Shown here: positions 11,443-20,615 of the stretch, piece after piece | Position numbering within the stretch: the first letter of the stretch is position 1 | Layout of the letters: each line of letters starts with the position of its first letter | Assembly (NCBI RefSeq): GCF_963576615.1 | Contig: NC_088712.1 | Coordinates: 33,365,155 to 33,429,154 of the forward strand | Length of the DNA stretch: 64,000 nucleotides | From: Watersipora subatra | Lineage: Eukaryota > Bryozoa > Gymnolaemata > Cheilostomatida > Watersiporidae | Reading direction: 5' to 3' | Program-made: the position numbers and the translations under genes | The notes under the pieces: generated by a model | Seen by the model: only the letters and a program-made list of their open reading frames with translations | Databases searched by the model: none | What the model was told of the DNA's origin: nothing

Positions 11443-13228
11443 CTAGTTTTCTGATTAGATCTTCTGGTAGTGGGATAGGTTTCCTATGTGTTTCTAGCTG
11501 ATTATTGATAGTCTTGGAGTAGTCTCCACATACTCTGATCTTCCCTGCAGCTTGACCTGTTGTAGATTTGCGTACAGGTACAACTGGTGTTCCATACTGG
11601 TTAAATTGAGTTGGTTCCCATATGCCTTTAGCTACACCTGCTTCGTTTGCTTGGTTGAGCTCTTCTGTCAAGGCAATAGGAACTGGTCTGGGTCGGCAGA
11701 AGACTGGCTTTGTTGAAGGTTTGAAGTTTATCTCTAGTTCAAAGTTCTTGAGACATCCTAGCTCGTCTTTGAATATTTCTGGAAATTCTTTGCACATCTC
11801 CTTACACTTGATTTGTAACCTCCCATCTGGCTGGTTCTCTGTGATTGTTGATACAAGGTTCTGTTGTAGCTTGTCATTAATAGAGATGCCTAGTTGCTGT
11901 ATAGCAGTTCTTCCTAGTAGGTTGAGATCTTGTACAGCACTAATCACAAATGGTAGTCTGACTTCTTTCTGTGCATCCAATTGGGCAGTTAGCTCACATC
12001 TGCCAAGCATCTCTATGAGATGTCCTGAGGCTGATTTGTAGTTAACTGTAGTAGGTTTTAGGTTTGGCTTTCCTAGCTTCTCCCATATTGATTTACAGAT
12101 GAAGTTGTCACATGCTCCAGTGTCCAGTTCAAGTGTGAAGTTGTCTCCCTCCAGTTTGATGTTTTCAGCAAGTTTCACCATCTTGGTTGATGTGCATTCT
12201 ATTATCTTTACTGGTTTTTCTGCTGCAGATGATTTCTTTTTCTTGCATGCTCTTTCTATGTGACCTTGTTTAGAACAAAAGTTGCAGGTGGCTGCTTTGA
12301 ATCTGCAGTCATCCGCTGTATGGTTAGCTCGGTCACATCTGTAGCATAGCTTTCCTTCCTTCTGCTTGTCAGATGTAGAGTTGTTTTTCTGGATTGGTTT
12401 GTATCTTGATTTCTGTTGAGCAACCTTGTTGACTTTAGACGAGTTTCCATAAACTGTCTCTTTGGCAACTTTAGCTGCTTCTTCTGTTTCCTGTGCTACC
12501 TGTATAGCTTTGTTGAAGTTGAGTTCATTGTCCTTGACCTTGAAGAGAGATTTGAGAACTGCTTCATTGTTTACAGAGCAGATAAATCTTGTTCTGAGAG
12601 CCTCATCTAATGGATCTGTAATGTCTATGAAGGCACATGTAGTTGCATCTTGACGAATTCTGGCAGCTAACTCTTGAATAGTTTCTCCAGGTTTCCTCTG
12701 CATGTCACTCCAATACTTGTAACGCTCTCTAACAATGAAGCGCTTAGGGTCATACTGGTCTTTGAGAAATTCCAGTATTTCATCCATGTTGAGGTCGTTG
12801 ATCTGCTTGGGTGTTGAAAGCTGAGCTGCCATATTACTAAGCTGCTTGTAGAGTGTAGGCTGTTGGTTGGTGAGAAAAGTGCCAGCAATCTTGTCTTGAT
12901 GAATAGAATTTGCTGCAATGAATGTGTTGAATCTGTCTATGTAATCTGTTAGTAGCTCTGCTGTTGGGTCAAAACCTGGGAAGGCTGGAACAGCGGTTGC
13001 AGCTGTTTCTTGTTTCCGTTGTAGGTTTTGTAGTAGTAGCTCCATCAGTTTCTTATTCTCCTCCATTCTTTCATCTTGCTGACGTCTGTATTCCTCTTGT
13101 TGCTGCTTGAACTCCTCATGCTGCTGTTGTCTATGCTCTTCTTGCTGCTTTCTCTGCTCCTCTTGCTGCTGTCTCTGGTTCTCCTGCTGCTTCTGCATTA
13201 GCTTGATCAGGTCTGCTACTTCTGCCAT
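11414..13228 (-). CDS. Gag-protease and start of reverse transcriptase (gypsy)
   Basis: 604 codons. Residues 1-75 are a Q/E/R-rich probable coiled coil, about 80-270 the capsid-like Gag region, and two CCHC zinc knuckles lie at about 295-308 (CYRCDRANHTADDC) and 315-328 (CNFCSKQGHIERAC), both CX2CX4HX4C, which bind genomic RNA. The aspartic protease active site DTG is at 369-371 (LELDTGAC). The N-terminal part of RT follows from about residue 495. Gag, protease and pol are in one frame with no gag-pol shift. The frame ends prematurely just before the conserved RT motif A because of a one-base change at an A-run; the rest of pol is in the next frame. The ATG at 13228 is the first in frame after the primer binding site. 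Confidence 0.9.
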   Translation of the reverse strand: MAEVADLIKLMQKQQENQRQQQEEQRKQQEEHRQQQHEEFKQQQEEYRRQQDERMEENKKLMELLLQNLQRKQETAATAVPAFPGFDPTAELLTDYIDRFNTFIAANSIHQDKIAGTFLTNQQPTLYKQLSNMAAQLSTPKQINDLNMDEILEFLKDQYDPKRFIVRERYKYWSDMQRKPGETIQELAARIRQDATTCAFIDITDPLDEALRTRFICSVNNEAVLKSLFKVKDNELNFNKAIQVAQETEEAAKVAKETVYGNSSKVNKVAQQKSRYKPIQKNNSTSDKQKEGKLCYRCDRANHTADDCRFKAATCNFCSKQGHIERACKKKKSSAAEKPVKIIECTSTKMVKLAENIKLEGDNFTLELDTGACDNFICKSIWEKLGKPNLKPTTVNYKSASGHLIEMLGRCELTAQLDAQKEVRLPFVISAVQDLNLLGRTAIQQLGISINDKLQQNLVSTITENQPDGRLQIKCKEMCKEFPEIFKDELGCLKNFELEINFKPSTKPVFCRPRPVPIALTEELNQANEAGVAKGIWEPTQFNQYGTPVVPVRKSTTGQAAGKIRVCGDYSKTINNQLETHRKPIPLPEDLIRKLGGGYCYTKD

Positions 13229-13336
13229 TGTAGTGGTGCAATTTTGAACAGTTACTCTTGTAATAAACTAGAACTCTTTGTATCGATTTTATCAATGATA
13301 AAATCTGAACAAAACTCTTTGTAACTGTTCAAAAGA

Positions 13337-13352
13337 GAAATCCTTGTCGCCA
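13337..13352 (-). other. Primer binding site of the gypsy element
   Basis: On the minus strand TGGCGACAAGGATTTC begins about 9 bases inside the 5' LTR. TGG pairs with the 3' CCA of a tRNA, and GTCGCCA is a tRNA 3' end used by several gypsy elements. The exact tRNA is not determined. Confidence 0.7.
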
Positions 13353-13361
13353 ATTAGCTTC

Positions 13362-13623
13362 TGTTATGTTTCTGCACAGAAGCAATTAAATAGAGCATTA
13401 AATTAAAGGAATGGTTTATTGCACTCTCCAGAGACAACTGATTTGATAACAGAAAACCCAAGTATTTATATGTTTGGTCATAGAAAAGCTTTGTAAAAAG
13501 CTACAAGCATTATTAATAGCTATAATGAGACAGTACTATATAATATTAGCTTGTATAAAGCTTTAGCTAAAAAGCATAATGTTTGTTGGCAAAGTACCAG
13601 TAATACTTGGCACTTGCATGACA
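13362..13623 (-). repeat. 5' LTR of the gypsy element
   Basis: 262 bp, TG...CA on the minus strand, differing from the other LTR at two positions. In this family the 5' LTR carries the promoter and transcription start. Confidence 0.95.
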
Positions 13624-13763
13624 ATTACGCTGAAACGACAAATTATAATTTGGGTAAGAAAAAAGCAGATGAGTCTGATACATGTAGAAAAATAGCGTCG
13701 CTATTGACGTCTATCATGACTGCAGTACGTCAGCTCTACACACAAAGATACGCTGTCACTCGC

Positions 13764-13897
13764 TTGCACTTTGTGTTTGTATTGCTGCTTCCTTCTTCTG
13801 TTGATATCTCGGCCATGTTTGCATAGCATTATCTTCGAACCAACAATCGTATTCGGAATCTTTTAAACGAAACGCCTGGACTTCTTTGCAAGACTTT
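13764..13897 (-). pseudogene. MULE exon block, N-terminal region
   Basis: Bounded on the minus strand by an AATCTTCAG acceptor and an AA|GCGAGT donor (GC where the plus-strand copy has GT). One frame is open across most of the block and gives AFRLKDSEYDCWFEDNAMQT; the first codons appear shifted by an indel. The same block on the other copy (3593-3723) has a stop in place of the Trp after QT. Confidence 0.55.
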
Positions 13898-13959
13898 CTG
13901 AAGATTAAGGAAATGGAAAAAACTATAGCACCTCAAACAGAAGCAAAGTTATATATATG

Positions 13960-13966
<7 letters not shown>

Positions 13967-14023
<57 letters not shown>

Positions 14024-14215
14024 CTGTTATATAGTATATATAATAATCGACATGCCCTCTATTCTTATCATTAAAATGTGTTGCAACTTGCTCCATACCC
14101 TTTGTGTTTCAAGGTGCCTCACATGACATCTTGAGAATAGAATGCCTCAGCTTACTATGGGTAGTATTCCTACTGCATCTCTATCTGCAAAGTTTAAATT
14201 TTCAGCATAGATGTC

Positions 14216-14250
<35 letters not shown>
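13967..14250. repeat. Two (TA)n microsatellites
   Basis: 13967-14019 is almost pure TA dinucleotide; a second run lies at 14217-14249. The first follows the MULE homology block at the same place where the plus-strand copy has a shorter TA-rich run (3509-3538), marking the end of the detectable duplication. Confidence 0.95.
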
Positions 14251-14254
<4 letters not shown>

Positions 14255-15515
14255 GTTATATAACTTTTGTGTTTTTACAATGTGAGTTTATGGTTATGTG
14301 AACATATGGTAAACTTTCAATCATGATGCTTATTTCTCCAGGGATCGACTACAAATGAGTTGTTTCTAAAAGTATGTTATTGGCATAAAAAATACAGACC
14401 ATCAAGGAGTGCCCTTACCCATCAAAGAGGGTCTAGAAGATAAGCGAAGAAGAAAAATATAGTTGTCGCTCTGGCAGTATAAATTGTGAATAATCGAAAA
14501 CAGACATAATACCACGAAACGAAAGCAATAGATTTATCATTTGTGTCTTTTTTCCAGGCATAATAAAACTACCAAAATGATATACATGTACCTATATCGA
14601 TATATCTTGAATAAACGTGGCAGCAGGAAAATCTTCATTTACTATGAAGATCTACGCCCAAAGGCGCACGTTTTTGTTGAACAAGGTAGCTACGAGTTGC
14701 TTGAATCGGCAACTCACACGTTTGGTTCGTAGCTGTGTTCACGCATCAAATTGCAGTAGTCCGGGGCTACAGGCCATTTTTGTGTCACTTTTTTTGCAAG
14801 GATTCATGATAATGGGGTATAACAAGTCTTAAATTTGCTAGAGAGATTAACACATCCCATACTTTATGTACTATACTTACTGGAGATATTGTTGTCAAGC
14901 AGTGATTACTTGCCATTAAAAGGTGAGTAGAAATACATAAATAAGATTTTCTTTGCGCGATGCGCACTTAGTCAAATCACTCAATTAGCTCTATAAACTC
15001 AAGTCTGTCTTTTCAATACGGAGCGTAGGTTCTTAGTTTGTTTTTGCTATCGCCCTGTCAGAGTCAGATGTAAAAAATATGATGATTTGTGAGTTTCTAG
15101 CCCGCAGTTCCTAAATCGGTTCGAAAAATTTGTAGCTGTGTTGGTGATTATATGTAATCAGTAGTACCATGGACGTAAGAAAATAGTTTTGTATAACTTT
15201 TAAAAGAAACCTTTGACATCAGTGTTAAACGTCCTGCTCTAGCGGGCAATATTTGTTTCTTTTTTGCATTTCTAAAGCAAGCAGCTTTGTCTGACCAGCA
15301 ATGTTGTTCTGCATGCTTGCAGTCGAAACTCTTCTTTTGAAAATAATGAATGACTACTGGCATTAAAGAATGGTTACTGGTGTTTTGCATAGCTGGAAAT
15401 GCCTAGATTTCTTCTAGATACTAGAAATATAAGGAATATATATATAAAAGAGTGATAAAAACATACATTGAAAAAATACCAAAAAGGTTTACATTTACAT
15501 TTACTGTTTACATTG
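14255..15515. other. No gene assigned; possible upstream exons
   Basis: Lies upstream of the protease exons. A short plus-strand frame ending at 14732 (contains NKRGSRKIFIYYEDLRPKAH) reads like protein but I recognise no domain. A candidate acceptor TTGCAG at about 15320 is followed by a short open segment. Any N-terminal exons of the C48-like gene should be here. Confidence 0.3.
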
Positions 15516-15521
15516 TTATAG

Positions 15522-16813
15522 TACCAAGACATGATTCTGAGCGAAGTCACTACTACCTAATGGTTAGTATTCTTATACTGCACTTTTATATTAAAAGATT
15601 ATGTCTTTATATTAATTTTGAGAACAATTAGTGTTGCATGGCTGTGCATAGTTATTATAATTATTTTAAAAATTTAAAATACATGTAGCACATCTTTTAT
15701 ATAGCATGGAACTTGAATAAGATAACTGTTTTGTAGGCACTGGAATATTTGTTCTGCATGTATCTATAACATGCAACTTGCATTAGCTTGCATAGCTTTA
15801 TATATAAGTTGTATATGGTACTCTGTTTGCAGCTGTTAGATAGGAAACTTGAGAAAATTCATTTAATGGGCTCTTTTTTTATAAAGGACAGCAGACCATT
15901 GAAAAAAGGTGAGCACAAAATACTTCACTAGGTTTGTCGGTAAATCTTACAAAAAGCAACAGTTACAGCCTTTGCATTCTAGCATAAATGGTTTAATCCA
16001 AAAACTCACTTTGAGCAACAATATTTGCAGGAAGCTTGTTTCTGTTGATGAGAGGTTTGCTGATTATGCTGTGAAAGATAATGAGATGGTGGCTATGCAA
16101 CAGAAAGATCGTGTAAGCTGTGGACTGTATGTTATCAAGGTGAGTGACACTCTCATTCGTAGAGGTCTCAAGACTTCAACAGTTATCAGTAGGAAACGTC
16201 TGGTAGGATTATTTATCTACACATTAACTATTACGGGACTATTACTAGGGAACCTAGTCCTGTTCTGCCAATTTTCATTGTTAACCACTGTTTTGTCAGC
16301 CAAATTAGTGGGGTTTCTTGTAGGGGCTTATGCAATTACTTACATTTCTTTTGTAAACTTATTAAAGAACAATTCTAAGAATCTCTATTTTTATACGGTT
16401 TTTAATATTTTCAGCATGCGCAACGATATCTTGAATCATTTGAGCTAGAAAATAGAAAAGATGGTGATATGTCTATAAATCCTTCCATACACCGTAAAGA
16501 TGGTGATATGTCTATAAATCCTTCCACACACCGTAAAGATGGTGATATGCCTTTAAATCCTTCCACACACCGTGAAGATGGTGATATGCCTTTAAATCCT
16601 TCCACACACCGTAAAGATGGTGATATGCCTTTAAATCCTTCCACACACCGTAAAGATGGTGATATGCCTTTAAATCCTTCCACACACCGTAAAGATGGTG
16701 ATATGTCTTTAAATCCTTCCACACACCGTAAAGATGGTGATATGCCTTTAAATCCTTCCACACACCGTAAAGATGGTGATATGCCTTTAAATCCTTCCAC
16801 ACACCGTAAATAA
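15522..16813 (+). pseudogene. Ulp1/SENP-like (C48) cysteine protease, C-terminal exons
   Basis: Four exon-like blocks with GT-AG borders: 15522-15562, 15833-15908, 16031-16139 and 16415-16813. Block 1 ends SERSHYYLM, matching the catalytic-His strand of Ulp1 proteases. Block 2 begins LLDRKLEKIHLMGS; where the family usually has Asp-Ser this copy has Gly-Ser. Block 3 has QQKDRVSCG, with oxyanion Gln and catalytic Cys at the spacing of QQxNGSDCG in SENP enzymes. Block 4 continues in phase (IK|HAQRYLESFELEN) and ends in nine 13-residue repeats and TAA. Blocks 2 and 3 join in frame only if a 7-T run at 15874-15880 has one base more, so this copy is frameshifted or the run is misread. Such proteases cleave SUMO or related modifiers and occur both as host genes and as cargo of large DNA transposons. 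Confidence 0.6.
16457..16807 (+). repeat. 39-bp coding minisatellite, 9 units
   Basis: Nine direct copies of a 39-bp unit encoding DGDMPLNPSTHRK, all in frame with the protease exon, followed at once by AAA TAA. Units differ by one or two substitutions (the first has SI for PL). The length is a multiple of three, so copy-number change would lengthen or shorten the protein tail without shifting the frame. Confidence 0.9.
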
Positions 16814-17006
16814 TTATTGGCAAGTATAAAGGTATGTGAAACAATAACTATTTCCAGCAGATTTGGCACATCTGTATATCTTGTATGTAAAGATATGTAA
16901 AGATACTTCCTTATTTATCTGGTTTAATTTTCTCAACCTGAACTAACAACTTTTTAGCATTTTGCATTGATCTTCATTTTTAACCAGTTGTATTTATTTA
17001 TGTTAG

Positions 17007-17674
17007 GAAGATGGTCAAGCATTGGCCGATATCAAGCTCTCTATTTAAGCAGGTAGGTTGAAGCCACATACAGGCTAACAAGTTTTATATTTATATAATG
17101 TTAATACATAATTATTATTTTACTGGGTTCACCAATCTAGAGCATGAAAATATTATTCTGATATATTTTAAAGAGTACAGTGTTGGTATCAACGGACATT
17201 ACCTGCTTTGTATATCACTAGATCAAAACTTTGTGAAGTAGTCTGTAACTTTTTCTATTTCTTTATTTGTGTAATAGCCAAGGAAGAATCCGCAAGAGAA
17301 GAAGCAGTGAAATGTTTTAGGACAACAGAAGATCATAAAGCTACCAACTGGAATGGCAAGGAGCTTACAGAAAACCCTGTGAAATTTCCTGCGGTGTCAC
17401 TAGATACTCAGCTGATGTAATATAAAATTAAGTACCTTAAGCGTTATAAAACACACTATGCTTGTTATGTTTTTAATATAGTTGCAGCCAAAGATTATGA
17501 ACATTGTCGACAGGAGAATATATCTGGAATGTATGATGGTATTCAGATGGTAAATAAATCTTTTAAAGATATATTATCTTTAAAAGAGTAACTCTGACTA
17601 TCAGGTCATTGGTCGGCGACTTATTAGATTGGGTCCAGCTGTACTAGAAGCTTGGAGTCATGGTGTAAAAAGTT
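17007..17674 (+). other. Exon-like segments of unknown gene
   Basis: Segments with splice borders follow the protease: 17007-17052 (TGTTAG to CAG|GTAGGT), 17278 onward (after GTAATAG; frame KEESAREEAVKCF), about 17482-17549 (frame AAKDYEHCRQENISGMYDG, donor ATG|GTAAAT) and about 17606-17674 (VIGRRLIRLGPAVLEAW, then TGA). Two reading-frame chains are possible and I cannot choose between them. They may be alternative 3' exons of the protease gene, since its repeat exon ends in a stop, or a separate gene. No domain recognised. Confidence 0.35.
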
Positions 17675-17778
17675 GACTGCAGAAAATGACAATAGTAGGC
17701 CAACTGCAGTATATTATGGTATGGAAAAATGCATTACACATAGCTAAACAGATGTTTTCCTGTTATGGTTTGCAATGT

Positions 17779-17870
17779 ACACAGTAGCCTGTGAGGTAGT
17801 AGACAGTAGCCTGTGAGGTGGTAAACAGTAGCCTGTGAGGGTAGTACACAGTAACCTGTGAGGGTTGTCT
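17779..17870. repeat. Short minisatellite, about 4 units of 21-25 bp
   Basis: The motif ACAGTAGCCTGTGAGG recurs four times with variable linker length. Confidence 0.75.
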
Positions 17871-18312
17871 AGATGGTCAGCTCTAACACTTTATTTTGTG
17901 GTGATTCGATGTCTGAATGGATTTAGTCTTGCATATGTAAAAGGCAGTACAGGTCCGGTGTACGAGAATATCATGTTTGCGCCGGTCCACAACTAAAAAT
18001 CCTCTACACGATGTGAATATATCGGCTGGAATTTGTGAATAACTTGTGCTATCTAGGTTATGTTTAACAGACGATTGCGGAGCTGTACGCGTACAATAGT
18101 TTCGAAAGTATTCTTAGTAGTTCTCTAATCTGCTGGTTTATTAATTTTTCAAGTTTATTTTTCCTTGTGCGCGTCTAGTGTTTGTTTCTGGTTGTATCTT
18201 CTCAATATTGTAGATGTTTCGATAATCAAGCGAGTTATAGTTTGCTCAGTTTCTCATTTACTTAGATATCCAGTTTGTTATCTTCATACAATTTTTTATG
18301 TTGTTGTTGTAG

Positions 18313-18363
18313 GTAATGCAAAGCTGTTTAGGAAGCGGCGATACAATTGCGGGGCTGTATCAG
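18313..18363 (+). other. Exon-like segment with strong donor
   Basis: A TTGTTGTTGTAG acceptor precedes about 51 bases open as NAKLFRKRRYNCGAVS, ending TATCAG|GTAAGT, a consensus donor. The start of the following tandem array repeats this exon end. No gene assigned. Confidence 0.3.
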
Positions 18364-18538
18364 GTAAGTAGTGATATGATTGTTGCGCTATATCAGGTAA
18401 GTGGGATACAATTGTGGTGCTACATCAGGTAAGTAGTGATACAATTGTGGCACTATATCAGGCAAGTGGTGATAAAATCGTGGTGCTGTATCAGGTAAGT
18501 GGTGATACAATATTCTGGTGCTATATCAGGATATGTCA
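18331..18538 (+). repeat. About 33-bp tandem array carrying a splice donor in most units
   Basis: Five to six units built on GTAAGTAGTGATACAATTGT followed by GGYGCTATATCAG. Most units contain the junction CAG|GTAAGT, the consensus 5' splice site; one has CAG|GCAAGT. The first donor belongs to the exon-like segment at 18313-18363. Confidence 0.8.
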
Positions 18539-19225
18539 CATCCATTCTGTGAAGCTCCTCTTGTTTTGAAAGCATTTGTTCATACCAATTTTATCAATTA
18601 AAAATCCTCATTGTTAGTGTGCAACTTGGACATTCACCTGTTCCATAAACTTGAGACTAAAAACTGTTGCTGTTGTTTAACAGTCACATACCATTATGTT
18701 TTTATAAGGAAGTTATTCAATCTCTATTGATAAATCCTACATTGTCATTTCGTTTGTGTGTTAGTCTGTGTAAACGGTATCTATTTACACAGACTAACAG
18801 ACACATTTTTAGGCTGATTTTGTTACAACTTCGTACTCATATGCTCTGTGCTTTTAACACTTCACACTCATAGGTATTTATGAAACTCAAAAACGACATA
18901 ATTAGTTTCACATGATTCATGCAAAATCAGTATTTCAAAAAGACTCAAGTTTGTGGACAAGTGACAAGAAGTCGGCCAACGCATTTAGTGTGAAAACAAA
19001 CAATAATTATTAGGAAAAAAGCCCATCCGGTAAATTTTAAACCATTTATTCTTCGATTTTCTAAATTGTGTGATAGAAAAAAAGAGGAAAAATGTTGTAC
19101 TATGGCAGCCTATTCAAACACTGTAATATTTGTTTTGGTTAAAACTATTCAGATAGACGATGCCAAACTCCTTATCGTAGTAAGATTTGTTGTGAGAATG
19201 AAAGCTGAAAGTGCACAGCTACGAT

Positions 19226-19974
19226 GTCAATACCTGGGCACTGGCCATTTCTGATGTCAATACTTGGGCACTGGCCATTTCCGATATCAATACCTGTGCA
19301 CTGGCCATTTCCAATATCAATACCTGTGCACTGGCCATTTTTGATATCAATACCTGTGCACTGGCCATTTCTGATATCAATACCTGGGCACTGGCCATTT
19401 CCGATATCAATACCTGTGCACTGGCCATTTCCAATATCAATACCTGTGCACTGGCCATTTCTGATATCAGTACCTGTGCACTGGCCATTTCTGATAGCAA
19501 TACCTGGGCACTGGCCATTTCTGATAGCAATACCTGTGCACTGGCCATTTCTGATATCAGTACCTGGGCACTGGCCATTTCTGATATCAGTACCTGTGCA
19601 CTGGCCATTTCCGATATCAATACCTGTGCACTGGCCATTTCTGATATCAGTACCTGTGCACTGGCCATTTCCGATATCAATACCTGTGCACTGGCTATTT
19701 CTGATATCAATACCTGTGCACTGGCCATTTCCGATATCAAAACCTGGGCACTGGCCATTTCTGATATCAGTACCTGTGCACTGGCCATTTCTGATATCAG
19801 TACCTGTGCACTGGCCATTTCTGATATCAGTACCTGTGCACTGGCCATTTCCGATATCAATACCTGTGCACTGGCCATTTCCGATATCAAAACCTGTACA
19901 CTGGCCATTTCCAATATCAATACCTGTGCACTGGCCATTTCCAATATCAATACCTGTGCACTGGCCATTTCTGA
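19226..19974. repeat. 30-bp tandem repeat, about 25 units
   Basis: Unit TGATATCAATACCTGTGCAC followed by TGGCCATTTC, about 25 copies with substitutions at a few fixed positions (TGTGCA/TGGGCA, TATCAA/TATCAG, TGAT/CGAT/CAAT). The unit is a multiple of three and lacks stops in several frames on both strands, giving 249-303 codon open frames in at least four frames. That pattern follows from the repeat and is not evidence for a protein. Confidence 0.95.
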
Positions 19975-20615
19975 TCACACGCACATGCTACAGCGTATTA
20001 TAAAATGTAATCGACCAGTTTGCATCAAATATGTTGCGTATGAAAGCGTGTTGGTAAACAGAGAACAAATTATCGCTGAAAACCTAATCAAACGAACGTC
20101 ATATTTACATTTACTCGCTTGAAAGGTCAAAAGATTTTCCTGTTGTGTTTCTCACAATTATGGACTGGTCTTAAGGTTATTATAGTAACCATTGCAGAGT
20201 AAACCGAAAAATGAAATGTTTTGTACCCTAAATAAAAGGAAGACCTATGTGTCCCCCTTCTGAGGGCCACACAGTTTTCAATGAGATAGAAGGCTAAGAG
20301 AAAGTGTGGGTGAATCACAATAAATGAAACTTAGTCATGGAACTACAGATTATGAAAAAAATCTATATAACAGAACAAAAGTGAAAAAGTTAAGAAACGG
20401 TCATTTAAATGGCAATGCAAATACATTATACTTTGATACAACAAATAAACCTCATCATTAGGTATAATTGGGTTAGCTATAACTTTTTCTTTTATACACG
20501 TTGAATCTGTACTTCACTCCATTTTCAATTATAGTCTCCCCTTTCCTGCAATCAGACAAAGAAATGTGAGTGAAACTGGTAAATATCTTGTCATACACCA
20601 CAATTACTTTTTAAT

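Larger units (their letters stand above)
8747..13623 (-). mobile_element. Ty3/gypsy LTR retrotransposon, nearly complete, two lesions
   Basis: A 4877-bp element on the minus strand. Identical-length 262-bp LTRs (8747-9008 and 13362-13623) begin TG and end CA and differ at only two positions, so the insertion is young. It is flanked by a 5-bp target duplication, ATTAC, at 8742-8746 and 13624-13628. A primer binding site lies inside the 5' LTR and a purine tract inside the 3' LTR. The domain order Gag, protease, RT, RNase H, integrase is that of Metaviridae; no envelope gene follows integrase. Coding capacity is split by a one-base frame change in RT near 11419-11425 and an in-frame TAG at 9973-9975. 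The element sits in an intron of a MULE pseudogene. Confidence 0.95.
6130..13897 (-). pseudogene. MULE-type transposase gene, minus-strand copy interrupted by a gypsy element
   Basis: Read 5' to 3' on the minus strand, exon-like blocks follow the domain order of a FAR1/MULE transposase: 13764-13897 (contains KDSEYDCWFEDNAMQTWPRY), 8550-8668 (SPARLTIKRIVRYSDFK, resembling the CPA..IK..FPDY segment), 8098-8252 (LPKVKCHQNHPVGK), 7549-7814 (the NRRYRPTDR segment before the core), 7060-7397 (core with LDATYNTTK), 6717-6830 and 6130-6335 (PHD-like zinc finger). The gypsy element at 8747-13623 sits in the intron between the first two blocks. Signs of decay are a 4-bp deletion in 8550-8668 relative to the plus-strand copy, a GC instead of GT donor after 13764, an inverted-repeat insertion in the core, and no visible later catalytic part. 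The family call rests on several consecutive motifs. Confidence 0.7.

Noticed and set aside
19172..20122. Open frames of 249-303 codons over the 30-bp array
   Set aside because: They occur in several frames on both strands because the unit is a multiple of three and lacks stops; not evidence for a protein.
20127..20318. Possible last exon of the DHFR-like gene (contains GYKTFHFSVYS)
   Set aside because: The Y-x-F-x-F-x-VY pattern is suggestive, but the splice phase does not match exon 5 and the preceding residues do not resemble DHFR.
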